Assembly: GCA_046155225.1 (NCBI GenBank)
Contig: JBJXED010000015.1
Location: forward strand, 1-34,242
From: JAKFVA01 sp046155225
GTDB lineage: Bacteria > Pseudomonadota > Gammaproteobacteria > Burkholderiales > Burkholderiaceae_C
Reading direction: 5' to 3'
Length of the DNA stretch: 34,242 nt
Of the stretch, positions 18,215 to 25,757 are shown one piece after another. Every line of letters begins with the position of its first letter. Position 1 is the stretch's first letter. A program made the position numbers and the translations under genes. The notes below the pieces were generated by a model. That model was given only the letters and a program-made list of their open reading frames with translations. It made no database searches and was not told where the DNA came from.

Positions 18215-20200
18215 CTAGCCAAGTTGCAGCTTGTCTTGCGCTTTGGAAAGATCCGAAGGCTTTCCAGAAAGCACCAGGGTATCGGCGACATTCAACATCA
18301 AGTCGGCCGAAGGGGGCAGCGGCTTGCCATTGCCCCGACGCACGTTGATCACCCGAACGCCATAAGTCGCTAGCGCGAGTTGCCCCAACGACTTGCCCAG
18401 TGCTTTTGCGCCCAACGTAAGCGTAAATGTCGCCAAGCGCTCGTGGTCCATCTCGTCAGCGGTGTCATCGTCTGAGCCATGAAAATAGCCGCGTAGCAAG
18501 TTATAGCGTGCATCTCTCTGCTGCTGCACACGCCGGATCACGCGCCGCATAGGCACCCCGACAAGCGCTAGCGCATGGCTGGCCAGCATGAGCGAGCCTT
18601 CAATCGCTTCGGGCACCACCTCGGTGGCACCCGCACCCTTGAGTTTTTCCAGGTCGTGGTCGTCATGGGTGCGCACAATCACGGGGACCTGCGGCGCGTG
18701 GGTCTTGGTATTGGCCAGTACTTTCAGCGCACTGCTGACATCCAAATAAGTCACCACCACGGCGCTGGCACGGGCAAGCCCTGCAGCCATCAACGCCTGC
18801 AAACGCACCGCATCACCAAACACGACCGAGTCGCCGGCCGCTGCCGCTTGCCTGACACGGTCAGGGTCCAGATCCAGCGCCATGTAGGGAATGCCTTCGG
18901 CCTCCAGCAACCTGGCCAAATTCTGGCCGCAACGCCCATAGCCGCAAATAATGACATGCTGGTTGGCGTTTATCGAAGCTCGTGCAATGCGGGTCATCTG
19001 CACTGATTGCTGCAGCCACTCGTTTCGCACCAGCAGCAAAACCAACGAGTTGCTGTACATCAGAATGAATGGTGTGAGCAGCATGGAAAGCACCATGCTG
19101 GCCAAAATGGGGTTAAGCAGTTGCGGCGGCACCAGCGCGTTATCAGCGGCCAGCGTCAACAAAACGAAACCAAACTCCCCCGCTTGTGCCAAGTACAGGC
19201 CCGTGCGCAGCGCCACGCCCGCGGTTGCCCCTAAAAGCTTGGCCAGTGCAGTCACCAGCAGCAGCTTGAACAGCACCGGCAAGGTCACGAGCAGCAACAC
19301 CAGTGGCCAGCGCTCCAGTACAAGCCGCCAGTCCAGCATCATGCCGATAGTGATGAAAAACAAGCCCAGCAGCACATCATGGAATGGGCGGATATCAAGT
19401 TCCACTTGGTGCTTGTATTCCGTTTCAGAAATCAGCATCCCGGCAATGAAAGCGCCCAAAGCCAGGCTTAAACCCGCCAGTTCGGTCAACCAAGCCAGCC
19501 CAAGCGTGATGAGCAGCAAGTTCAGCACAAACAGCTCTTCACTTTTGCGCCGGGCAACCAGTGTCAGCCACCACCGCATAGCGCGTTGACCGCCCGTCAG
19601 CAGCACGGTGATTAACAATGCCGCCTTCAGCCCGGCCAAGGCCAAGGCCACGAACAAGGCCTCACCACTGGTACCGAGTGCAGGAATCAAGACCAGCAAA
19701 GGAACCACCGCCAAATCCTGAAACAGCAGCACGCCCATGATGCGCTGGCCATGTTCAGAATCCAGCTCCAAGCGCTCAGTCATCAGTTTGACCAAGATGG
19801 CGGTGCTGCTCATGGCAAGCGCACCCGAGAGCGCCAAGGCCGTTTGCCAAGGAACCGACAAAAAAGTTGGCAGCAGCGCCGACAATCCGAGCATCGCCAA
19901 TGTAGCAAGCAGCATGGTGATTGCTACCTGAAATAGTCCCAAGCCGAATACATGCCTTCGCATCGCACGCAACTTGGGCAGGTTGAACTCCAAGCCAATC
20001 ACAAACATCAAAAAGACCACGCCAAACTCTGCCAGATGCCCAATCGCTGCTGAGTTTTGCGCCAGTGCCAACGCATTGGGCCCAATCACAACGCCCACGG
20101 CCAGATAGCCCAACATGGGCGGCACTTTGATGAGGCGGCAAACCACCACACCCAGCACGGCGGCAAAGAGATACAGCAAGGTGATTTCAAGGACGCTCAT
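18215..20200 (-). CDS. Kef-type monovalent cation:proton antiporter
   Basis: A 661-residue CPA2 antiporter. The first ~390 residues give about 12-13 membrane segments (MSVLEITLLYLFAAVLGVVV onward, then a LFQDLAVVPLLVLIP segment). Residues from about 412 form an RCK/TrkA-N domain with the Rossmann motif GYGRCGQNLARLLE, followed by a TrkA-C domain ending near the C-terminus. This is the KefB/KefC/YbaL layout: K+ (or other cation) efflux coupled to H+ entry, gated by a ligand bound to the RCK domain. The ATG at 20200 is chosen because the first membrane helix follows directly; the open frame extends to 20308. It diverges from kdsD (66 bp between starts), a common arrangement in Burkholderiales. 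Confidence 0.9.
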   Translation of the reverse strand: MSVLEITLLYLFAAVLGVVVCRLIKVPPMLGYLAVGVVIGPNALALAQNSAAIGHLAEFGVVFLMFVIGLEFNLPKLRAMRRHVFGLGLFQVAITMLLATLAMLGLSALLPTFLSVPWQTALALSGALAMSSTAILVKLMTERLELDSEHGQRIMGVLLFQDLAVVPLLVLIPALGTSGEALFVALALAGLKAALLITVLLTGGQRAMRWWLTLVARRKSEELFVLNLLLITLGLAWLTELAGLSLALGAFIAGMLISETEYKHQVELDIRPFHDVLLGLFFITIGMMLDWRLVLERWPLVLLLVTLPVLFKLLLVTALAKLLGATAGVALRTGLYLAQAGEFGFVLLTLAADNALVPPQLLNPILASMVLSMLLTPFILMYSNSLVLLLVRNEWLQQSVQMTRIARASINANQHVIICGYGRCGQNLARLLEAEGIPYMALDLDPDRVRQAAAAGDSVVFGDAVRLQALMAAGLARASAVVVTYLDVSSALKVLANTKTHAPQVPVIVRTHDDHDLEKLKGAGATEVVPEAIEGSLMLASHALALVGVPMRRVIRRVQQQRDARYNLLRGYFHGSDDDTADEMDHERLATFTLTLGAKALGKSLGQLALATYGVRVINVRRGNGKPLPPSADLMLNVADTLVLSGKPSDLSKAQDKLQLG

Positions 20201-20265
20201 AACCAATACTATCAAGTTGCCCTCTAGCGACCCCACTTGGTAGTGGGCGTCGATAGAATGCCAGC

Positions 20266-21267
20266 ATGGGATTTCAGGCACACCACAGCAAGCGTTTTGA
20301 TGCTGCACAAGCCATCCACTTGGCGCAAGAGACGTTTGATATCGAAGCCAATGCCATCTTGGGACTTAAACAACGCGTCAACGCGGGTTTTGCACAAGCT
20401 GTGGAAATGATGCTGGCCGTGCGCGGCAGGGTCGTGGTGATGGGCATGGGCAAGAGTGGTCACATCGGGCGCAAAGTGGCCGCCACACTCGCCTCTACGG
20501 GCACGCCAGCCATGTTTGTACACCCCGGCGAAGCCAGTCATGGTGATCTTGGCATGATCCAGGCGATTGATCTGGTCCTTGCCATTTCCTACAGCGGCGA
20601 GTCTGAAGAATTGATGGTGATCTTGCCCATGCTCAAGCGCCTGGGTGCACCACTGATAGCGATTACGGGCAACTTGCAGTCAGCGCTGGCGCAGCATGCT
20701 GCGATTCTTTTGGACTGCAGTGTTGAGAAAGAGGCTTGCCCCTTAAACTTGGCACCCACAGCAAGCACCACCACACAGTTGGCTTTGGGAGACGCCCTTG
20801 CAGTGGCATTGCTGGATGCCAGGGGATTCAAAGCAGAAGATTTTGCCCGCTCGCATCCTGGGGGTGCACTGGGTCGCAAGTTACTCACCCATGTCAGCGA
20901 CGTGATGCGAACGGGAAATGACATTCCCAAAGTCCATGCCAACAGCAGCTTTTCTGACTTGATGCGAGAGATGAGCGCCAAAGGCCTGGGCGCCTCAGCA
21001 GTGGTGGACGACCAGCATCGCCTCAAGGGAATTTTCACTGATGGTGACTTGCGGCGGTTGATTGAAAAGGGGGCTGATTTGCGCACTGCCCTTGCCGCTG
21101 ATGTGATGCGTTCCGATCCGCGAACCACCAAGGCCAATGCACTGGCGGTTGAAGCCGCTGAAATGATGGAGCGGCATCACATCACCTGCGTGCTTGTTGT
21201 CGATGCGACAGGCCATTTGGTTGGCGCTGTCAGCAGTAACGACTTGATGCGCGCCAAAGTAATCTGA
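20266..21267 (+). CDS. kdsD: Arabinose-5-phosphate isomerase (KpsF/GutQ family)
   Basis: A 333-residue enzyme converting ribulose 5-phosphate to arabinose 5-phosphate, the first step to Kdo of lipopolysaccharide. The SIS domain is seen at about residues 40-175 (VVVMGMGKSGHIGRKVAATL, then HPGEASHGDLGM and ISYSGESEEL). Two CBS domains follow from about residue 210 (LTHVSDVMRTGNDIPKVHAN; ADVMRSDPRTTKANALAVEA). Length and order match E. coli KdsD (328). It starts an operon with kdsC (5 bp later) and lptC. A short hairpin CCCAC/GTGGG (20232-20247) lies just upstream. Confidence 0.95.
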   Translation: MGFQAHHSKRFDAAQAIHLAQETFDIEANAILGLKQRVNAGFAQAVEMMLAVRGRVVVMGMGKSGHIGRKVAATLASTGTPAMFVHPGEASHGDLGMIQAIDLVLAISYSGESEELMVILPMLKRLGAPLIAITGNLQSALAQHAAILLDCSVEKEACPLNLAPTASTTTQLALGDALAVALLDARGFKAEDFARSHPGGALGRKLLTHVSDVMRTGNDIPKVHANSSFSDLMREMSAKGLGASAVVDDQHRLKGIFTDGDLRRLIEKGADLRTALAADVMRSDPRTTKANALAVEAAEMMERHHITCVLVVDATGHLVGAVSSNDLMRAKVI

Positions 21268-21272
21268 CCGTG

Positions 21273-21821
21273 ATGAATTTGACTGCGCCCATGTTTACTG
21301 CAGACATACTGCATTTAGCCGCACAAACAAAGATGGTTTTCTTTGATGTAGATGGCGTTCTAACCGACGGCGGCATCTATATAGGCGAGCATGGCGAGGT
21401 GATCAAACGCTTTCATGTACTCGATGGTCACGGCATCCAGCAGCTCCAACGTGCGGGCTTGTTGCTGGTGGTCATCAGTGGAAGAGACAGTGCCGCACTG
21501 CGCGTTCGCTTGTCTGCTCTTGGCTTGTCAAATTGCCACCTCGGTGCTGAAAACAAGTACCCAGCGGCACAACGCGCTCTGGATGAGGCTGGTTTTACGT
21601 GGGCGCAAGCGGCCGCCATCGGTGATGACTGGCCCGACTTGCCTGTTCTGCGCCGCTGCGGCTTTTCATGTGCTCCGCCGAATGCCCACAGTGAGGTTAT
21701 TGCCCAAGTAGATTACGTCACTGCGAAAAAGGGCGGCGAAGGCGCTGCACGTGAATTTTGTGACTTGCTCTTGCATGCAACAGGACACTATGAAGCGCTC
21801 CTGCAACAGGCAAGCGCATGA
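21273..21821 (+). CDS. kdsC: 3-deoxy-D-manno-octulosonate-8-phosphate phosphatase (KDO 8-P phosphatase)
   Basis: A 182-residue HAD-superfamily phosphatase of the C0 (capless) type. Motif I is FFDVDGVLTDGGIYIG, motif II is VVISGRDS, and motif IV is GDDWPDLPVLRRCG. The protein hydrolyses KDO 8-phosphate to KDO, working with KdsD encoded just upstream. A GTG directly before the ATG (21270) is an alternative start. Its stop overlaps the lptC start as ATGA (21818-21821). Confidence 0.95.
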   Translation: MNLTAPMFTADILHLAAQTKMVFFDVDGVLTDGGIYIGEHGEVIKRFHVLDGHGIQQLQRAGLLLVVISGRDSAALRVRLSALGLSNCHLGAENKYPAAQRALDEAGFTWAQAAAIGDDWPDLPVLRRCGFSCAPPNAHSEVIAQVDYVTAKKGGEGAAREFCDLLLHATGHYEALLQQASA

Positions 21822-22432
21822 TGGATTTGCTGCGCGCCGCTTGGGACAGGGTTTCAATTTACCTGCCCGTCTTGCTGATGGCAGTGATGGCCTTGGGCAG
21901 CTACCTTGTACTGACACGTGACCCTGCAGCTTTGGTTTCTGCCAGCAAGAAATCCGTTGCACACGAGGTGGACTATTTCATGCGCCTGTTTTCCATCAAG
22001 GTATTTGACGTCAGTGGGCGCTTGAAAAACGAAGTGAGCGGCGCGTATGCAAGGCATTTCCAGGATGATGAGAGCACCGAGATTGACAAAGTCAGCATAC
22101 GCAGTGTGAGCCCACAAGGGCGACCCATGCAAGCGGTGGCGGACAGGGCATTGACAAATTCAGACGCTACGGAAATTGAGCTGTTTAATAACGTCGTGGT
22201 GATACGCTTGGCTTCGCCGCTGAGTGACAAGCATTCTGGCCAACAACTCGAATTTCGCGGCAATTATTTACGGGTGTTAAACGAGGGCAAACAACTGTCG
22301 TCGAACATGCCCGTCCTGCTGGTTCGCGGCTATGACCAATTCACTGCCGACGCCATGGATTACGACGAGGAAACCCGTGTCATCAATCTGCTGGGTCGAG
22401 TCAAGGGGGTATTGGCTACCCGCAACCCTTAG
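21818..22432 (+). CDS. lptC: LPS export ABC transporter periplasmic protein LptC
   Basis: A 204-residue bitopic protein: one N-terminal membrane helix (IYLPVLLMAVMALGSYLVLT) and a periplasmic OstA-like beta domain (VDYFMRLFSIKVFDVSGRLK, later GRVKGVLATRNP). LptC receives lipopolysaccharide from LptB2FG and passes it to LptA. It is coupled to kdsC, a usual arrangement. The normal next genes, lptA and lptB, are not in this window; a short-chain dehydrogenase and a terminator follow instead. Confidence 0.9.
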   Translation: MMDLLRAAWDRVSIYLPVLLMAVMALGSYLVLTRDPAALVSASKKSVAHEVDYFMRLFSIKVFDVSGRLKNEVSGAYARHFQDDESTEIDKVSIRSVSPQGRPMQAVADRALTNSDATEIELFNNVVVIRLASPLSDKHSGQQLEFRGNYLRVLNEGKQLSSNMPVLLVRGYDQFTADAMDYDEETRVINLLGRVKGVLATRNP

Positions 22433-22541
22433 TCGGCCTGGATATTGTGATGGCACGCACGCCTGACGCCCAAGCTGGTGCCAGGCTGAGCAATTAAGTT
22501 TTAGTGCCCTCCACAATGGGCGATGGCTTTACTTACAACGT

Positions 22542-23342
22542 ATGCAAAAACTGGTTTTTATTACGGGTGCGTCCAGCGGTATCGGTCAAGCGTTGAGCTG
22601 GCGCTTCTATGCTGCGGGCTACCAGCTCGCGCTTGTCGCCCGTCGGGTTGATATCGTCGCGTCTTGGGCATCACAAATGGGCATCTCAGAAAGTGCCTAC
22701 AAGATTTATGGGGCCGATGTCTGTGACGTTGATCGGCTGATCGACGCGGCGAACGCCTGCATACAAATACAAGGCTTGCCCGATGTGGTGATTGCAAACG
22801 CTGGGATTAGCGTGGGCATGGACACCGCCATCAGAGCAGACATCAACGTCATGGCCAAAATCTTTGCGACAAACAACGTGGGGATGGCGGCCACATTTCA
22901 CCCCTTTATTGAACCGCTGCTGCTGCGCTATAAAACCAATGGGAGAAGTGCGCGCTTTGTGGGGATCGCCAGTGTGGCGGGCATTCGCGGCCTACCTGGG
23001 CATGGTGCTTACTGCGCTAGCAAGGCCGCAGTCATCAGCTATTGCGAGAGTTTGCGTGGTGAGCTGAGGCACAGCAGCGGGGTCGGCGACGTTAACGTCG
23101 TGACAATCTGTCCAGGCTATGTAGACACGCCATTAACGCAAAAGAACCGATATTCGATGCCTTTCCTTATGGCCCCGGACGATTTTGCCGATAAAGCTTT
23201 CAAAGCAATTGAGCGCGGCAAGAGTTATGTTGTCATTCCGTGGCAAATGGGGGCCTTAGCCTGTCTGCTGAAATGGTTGCCAAATGCGATTTTTGACCGG
23301 CTGCTGGCCAATCGACCGCGTAAAGATCGTACCGCGTCATAA
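22542..23342 (+). CDS. Short-chain dehydrogenase/reductase
   Basis: A 266-residue classical SDR: cofactor motif GASSGIGQ at residues 9-16, NAG at about 88, catalytic Ser in GIASVAGIRGLPG, and YCASK carrying the Tyr and Lys. PGYVDTPLT follows. Substrate unknown. It lies 109 bp after lptC, so it could be read through from the LPS genes or have its own promoter. It ends directly before a perfect bidirectional terminator. Confidence 0.9.
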   Translation: MQKLVFITGASSGIGQALSWRFYAAGYQLALVARRVDIVASWASQMGISESAYKIYGADVCDVDRLIDAANACIQIQGLPDVVIANAGISVGMDTAIRADINVMAKIFATNNVGMAATFHPFIEPLLLRYKTNGRSARFVGIASVAGIRGLPGHGAYCASKAAVISYCESLRGELRHSSGVGDVNVVTICPGYVDTPLTQKNRYSMPFLMAPDDFADKAFKAIERGKSYVVIPWQMGALACLLKWLPNAIFDRLLANRPRKDRTAS

Positions 23343-23354
23343 TTTAAAGACCAA

Positions 23355-23380
23355 AAAAAAGAGTCCTAGGACTCTTTTTT
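23355..23380. terminator. Bidirectional intrinsic terminator between convergent genes
   Basis: The 14-bp perfect palindrome GAGTCCTAGGACTC (23361-23374) is flanked by A6 on the left and T6 on the right, so it forms a stem with a U-tract in both directions. It lies between the SDR stop (23342) and the RRM gene stop (23396). Confidence 0.92.
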
Positions 23381-23395
23381 CAATGCGCTGAAATT

Positions 23396-23758
23396 TTAGT
23401 AACCGCCGCGACCACCGCCGCCACCGCCGCCGCCGTAACCGCCGCTACGGCCACCGCCGCCACCACCACCACCGCCGCCGCCATAACCGCCAGTACGGGG
23501 AGGACGTGCCTCCATCGGACGAGCTTCGTTGACCACGATACCGCGGCCACCCAAGCTTTGACCATTCATTCCGCCGATTGCAGCTTGGGCTTCGGCATCG
23601 CTGCCCATTTCCACAAAGCCAAAACCTTTTGAACGCCCAGTGTCACGCTCCATCATCACTTTGGCGCTGGTAACAGAGCCAAACTGACTAAAGGACTGTT
23701 GCAAATCCTCATCACGAACGGAATAAGGCAAATTGCCTACGTATAGTTTGTTGCCCAT
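23396..23758 (-). CDS. RNA-binding protein with RRM domain and glycine-rich tail
   Basis: A 120-residue protein: an RRM at residues 2-80 with RNP2 (LYVGNLPY) and RNP1 (KGFGFVEM), then a Gly-rich tail made of two GGYGGGGGGGG blocks with R and S. This is the layout of bacterial/cyanobacterial Rbp-type RNA-binding proteins, which often respond to cold and may act as RNA chaperones. AGGAG lies ten bases before the ATG. The tail is encoded by near-perfect GGN repeats, which may vary in length between strains. It is downstream of the sigma/anti-sigma pair on the same strand, but 200 bp away. Confidence 0.92.
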   Translation of the reverse strand: MGNKLYVGNLPYSVRDEDLQQSFSQFGSVTSAKVMMERDTGRSKGFGFVEMGSDAEAQAAIGGMNGQSLGGRGIVVNEARPMEARPPRTGGYGGGGGGGGGGGRSGGYGGGGGGGGRGGY

Positions 23759-23958
23759 GCAAGGGACTCCTCTTAAACACTAAAAACGCGATGGAGTCCA
23801 CTCTGCGCAATCAACAAACCAATAACAGAAAGAGACGCGAAACTGACCAATCACCGCAAACATATGTTGCTAAATTGATAGCCACACCCAGACATTATGC
23901 TTTGGATTTCGAGAAATGCATAGCTTTTTGCAGCTTATTCGAAGCGGTTGACTACTTT
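23759..23958. other. Leader region of the RRM gene
   Basis: About 200 AT-richer bases between the zinc-finger gene and the RRM gene. It holds the RRM gene ribosome-binding site and a weak match (CTAAATTGATAGC, 23870-23882) to the first 13 bases of the dispersed repeat at 7227. I see no further gene in it; a long 5'-UTR, as in cold-responsive genes, is possible. Confidence 0.4.
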
Positions 23959-24150
23959 TTAATCGCCGCTATAGTTTCTCCAGCGCTTCAACGCGTTCTG
24001 CATAGTCAAAATCTGACGCTCAAAACGCGGGCAGGCTCGGCAAACAAAAAGATGCGTGCGCAATGCCAGTCTGTCAGCAAAACCCAAGCGGCGATCTTGC
24101 TTTGCGATTAATAAATGGGCCACCTGCTTGCATGTGCGTCTGAAAAACAT
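23959..24150 (-). CDS. Small zinc-finger (zf-HC2-like) anti-sigma factor candidate
   Basis: A 63-residue protein starting MFFRRTCKQVAHLL, with Cys7 and the H-x3-C-x2-C motif (HLFVCRAC, His33, Cys37, Cys40). This is the zinc-binding signature of ZAS/zf-HC2 anti-sigma domains, which sense thiol oxidants or metals. There is no membrane segment, so it would be cytoplasmic. It follows the ECF sigma gene by 11 bp on the same strand, exactly where a cognate anti-sigma factor is expected. The function is inferred from motif and position. Confidence 0.82.
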   Translation of the reverse strand: MFFRRTCKQVAHLLIAKQDRRLGFADRLALRTHLFVCRACPRFERQILTMQNALKRWRNYSGD

Positions 24151-24161
24151 AAGCTACCGTT

Positions 24162-24728
24162 CTAATGTGCAGAAATCCTGCCAAACCAATTCAGCTCCAG
24201 GCACTCGCGAAGCCTCAACCTAGCTCGGTGCATCTGAACATACAAATTTGTCGGGCTCAGGTTTAGTTCCTTACAAATGTCGTCACATGACAGCTCTAAC
24301 CATTCCCGCATCAAGAAAACGCGGCCCATCGCGGGCGGTAATTTTTCTGCGCAGGACTCCAGCATGGACAAAAATTGGTGCGAGCTCAAGTCTTGCTCAG
24401 GATTGCCCCACTCGGCAGGCTGTTCGGCAAAGTGCCCATCTTGCTTAAAGGTCAAGGTATCGAGCAGATCGCCCCCGTCGTCATCTCCAGCGATGTCAAA
24501 GCTCACTTCGCGCGCGCGCTGACGTATCGAATCGATGATTTTGTGTTTCAAAATACCGACCAGCCAGGTTTTTAGTTGTGACTTGTTGTCAAAGCCCTGC
24601 GGTTTAGCCAGCGCGGCCAGCATGGTTTCTGACACCGCATCTTCTGCCCAGGTATCGTTTCTCAGTTGTAATCTCGCATAGCGAAGCAGATAAACACGGT
24701 GCTGTGCAATTTGATTTTCAATAGCCAT
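24162..24728 (-). CDS. ECF-type RNA polymerase sigma factor
   Basis: A 188-residue sigma-70-family protein. Region 2 spans roughly residues 11-78 (YLLRYARLQLRNDTWAEDAV, then LKTWLVGILKHKIIDSIRQR). Region 4 is at about 128-180 (LPPAMGRVFLMREWLELSCD, then ICKELNLSPTNLYVQMHRAR). There is no region 1 or 3, as in ECF factors. ATG at 24728 (MAIENQIAQ) is preferred; a TTG at 24761 would extend it. It is divergent from the TlpA-like gene (46 bp) and next to two bufferin loci. In Cupriavidus and Caulobacter, ECF factors control related DUF2282/DUF692 operons, so control of this island is a reasonable inference. Confidence 0.92.
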   Translation of the reverse strand: MAIENQIAQHRVYLLRYARLQLRNDTWAEDAVSETMLAALAKPQGFDNKSQLKTWLVGILKHKIIDSIRQRAREVSFDIAGDDDGGDLLDTLTFKQDGHFAEQPAEWGNPEQDLSSHQFLSMLESCAEKLPPAMGRVFLMREWLELSCDDICKELNLSPTNLYVQMHRARLRLRECLELNWFGRISAH

Positions 24729-24774
24729 GGTGCTTGGTTGTGTAAGAAATAACACGTTCAAAGGACAAAAATTT

Positions 24775-25272
24775 ATGTTGATTACCTATCGGGGTCGGAT
24801 TCTTGCGCTGACATGCGCGCTTGGTTTGTTTCTGCCCGGTGCATTTGCTCAAACAACGCCGATCGTTCAAGGTAATACCAGCGAAGGCAAGCCTTTTGAG
24901 CTTAGTGCCTTCCGCGGCAAAGTAGTTTTCCTGATGTTTTGGTCCACCAAATGCGCGGTATGCCGCGACAAGATGCCTGAGATCAGGGCCAACCATGACG
25001 GTTGGAAAAATCAACCGTTTGAGGTGGTGTTAGTCAATACCGACAAACGCGTTAAGGATTTTGATGATTACGAAAAAGTCATGTCTCGTTTGGTTCCAAT
25101 CAGCAGTCAGCTGACATCCCTGTGGCAAGGGGATGCCTTCTACAAGGACAACCTGGATTCACATTCGCAGCTGCCTGCCAGCTACGTGATAGACAAGTCC
25201 GGAAAAGTGGTTCAGAAATACGTTGGCCGGGTTCCTGCTGAAGCTTGGGACAAAATATCCGAGCTTTTCTAG
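24775..25272 (+). CDS. TlpA-like periplasmic thioredoxin/redoxin
   Basis: A 165-residue exported thioredoxin-fold protein. Signal peptide with cleavage near AFA25-Q26; active site C60-A-V-C63 in FWSTKCAVCRDKMPEI; cis-Pro region LPASYVIDKSGKVV. The CAVC dipeptide resembles CAxC of some TlpA/ResA reductases. It could keep periplasmic Cys residues reduced, for example those of bufferin peptides or copper chaperones (inference). The start at 24775 has AAGGA upstream and gives a proper signal peptide. It is divergent from the ECF sigma gene and followed by a strong terminator. Confidence 0.85.
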   Translation: MLITYRGRILALTCALGLFLPGAFAQTTPIVQGNTSEGKPFELSAFRGKVVFLMFWSTKCAVCRDKMPEIRANHDGWKNQPFEVVLVNTDKRVKDFDDYEKVMSRLVPISSQLTSLWQGDAFYKDNLDSHSQLPASYVIDKSGKVVQKYVGRVPAEAWDKISELF

Positions 25273-25310
25273 GCAGTATGGGCCTTGGTCAAGGCGCTAT
25301 CAAACGAGTC

Positions 25311-25349
25311 AAATGGGCGGCAAAAGTTGCACGCCCATTTCCGTTTTTT
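25311..25349 (+). terminator. Intrinsic terminator after the TlpA-like gene
   Basis: AAATGGGCG (25311-25319) pairs with CGCCCATTT (25332-25340); the inner GCAA and TTGC can extend the stem around one bulged A. A T6 run follows at 25344-25349. It separates the redoxin from the bufA1 operon. Confidence 0.88.
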
Positions 25350-25376
25350 GTTAGCCCGAAAGATTCCATTTTTAAC

Positions 25377-25430
25377 TGTAATGGGTTACGCTAACCGCCG
25401 ACCTAACCTACATCAGTCTTTTACTGATGT
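25377..25430 (+). promoter_or_regulatory. Candidate promoter/operator region of bufA1
   Basis: TGTAA (25377-25381), 17 bp, then CGAC (25399-25402): a possible ECF-type promoter, with a similar pair upstream of bufA2. The segment also holds GGTTA-CGC-TAACC (25384-25396), a second CTAACC (25403-25408) twelve bases after the first, and a perfect 8-bp inverted repeat ACATCAGT (25410-25417)/ACTGATGT (25423-25430) with a 5-base loop and no T-run. These are clear structures of unknown role; the promoter reading is tentative. Confidence 0.35.
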
Positions 25431-25470
25431 TGTTATCTGGTCTTCTTTCCTTACTTTATTGGAGTTTTAA

Positions 25471-25746
25471 ATGAATCAACGCGCCATGATCGCTGCTGCT
25501 GCAGCCACCTTGTTTTCCACGATGCTGATTGCGACCCCAGCAATCGCCCAAGAAAAAGAAAAGTGCTACGGCATTGCCAAAGCCGGTCAAAACGACTGCG
25601 CCAACTTGGCAGGCACCCATTCGTGCGCTGGCCAGTCCAAAGTTAGCGACGACAAAGGCGAGTGGAAGTATGTTGCCAAGGGCACCTGCGCCGGCCTCAA
25701 AGGCTTGACCGCAGACCAAGCCAAAGAAGCAGCCAAAAAAGGCTGA
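25471..25746 (+). CDS. bufA1: Bufferin 1 precursor (BufA1, DUF2282)
   Basis: A 91-residue secreted precursor. Signal peptide of about 26 residues (cleavage AIA26-Q27), then the DUF2282 pattern EKCYGIAKAGQNDCA, later HSCAGQS and KGTCAGLKG, with four Cys at 32, 43, 52 and 73. Members are ribosomally made peptides whose Cys residues are modified by the MNIO enzyme BufB with BufC; in Caulobacter they become 5-thiooxazoles and bind copper in the periplasm. The Cupriavidus gig (gold-induced) genes contain a related set. The ribosome-binding site is GGAG before ATG. bufB1 follows after 11 bp. Modification and metal binding are inferred from the family. Confidence 0.92.
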   Translation: MNQRAMIAAAAATLFSTMLIATPAIAQEKEKCYGIAKAGQNDCANLAGTHSCAGQSKVSDDKGEWKYVAKGTCAGLKGLTADQAKEAAKKG

Positions 25747-25752
25747 GTTTTT
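25730..25752 (+). terminator. Weak terminator-like hairpin across the bufA1 stop
   Basis: CAGCC (25730-25734), loop A6, GGCTG (25741-25745) and then T5 (25748-25752). The TGA stop (25744-25746) is inside the hairpin and bufB1 starts six bases after the T-run. The stem is only five pairs, so it would terminate partly at most. Confidence 0.4.
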
Positions 25753-25757
25753 CTGCG

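Noticed and set aside
20232..20247. CCCAC/GTGGG hairpin between the Kef antiporter gene and kdsD as an operator
   Set aside because: Five-pair stem with no other supporting signal; could easily be chance.
23399..23490. CRISPR-like or tandem repeat array
   Set aside because: The periodicity is GGN codon repetition in the glycine-rich tail of the RRM protein; there are no spacers.
25285..25310. Another copy of the dispersed repeat in reverse orientation (GGCGCTATCAAA)
   Set aside because: Only about ten bases agree with the repeat start; not enough to support.
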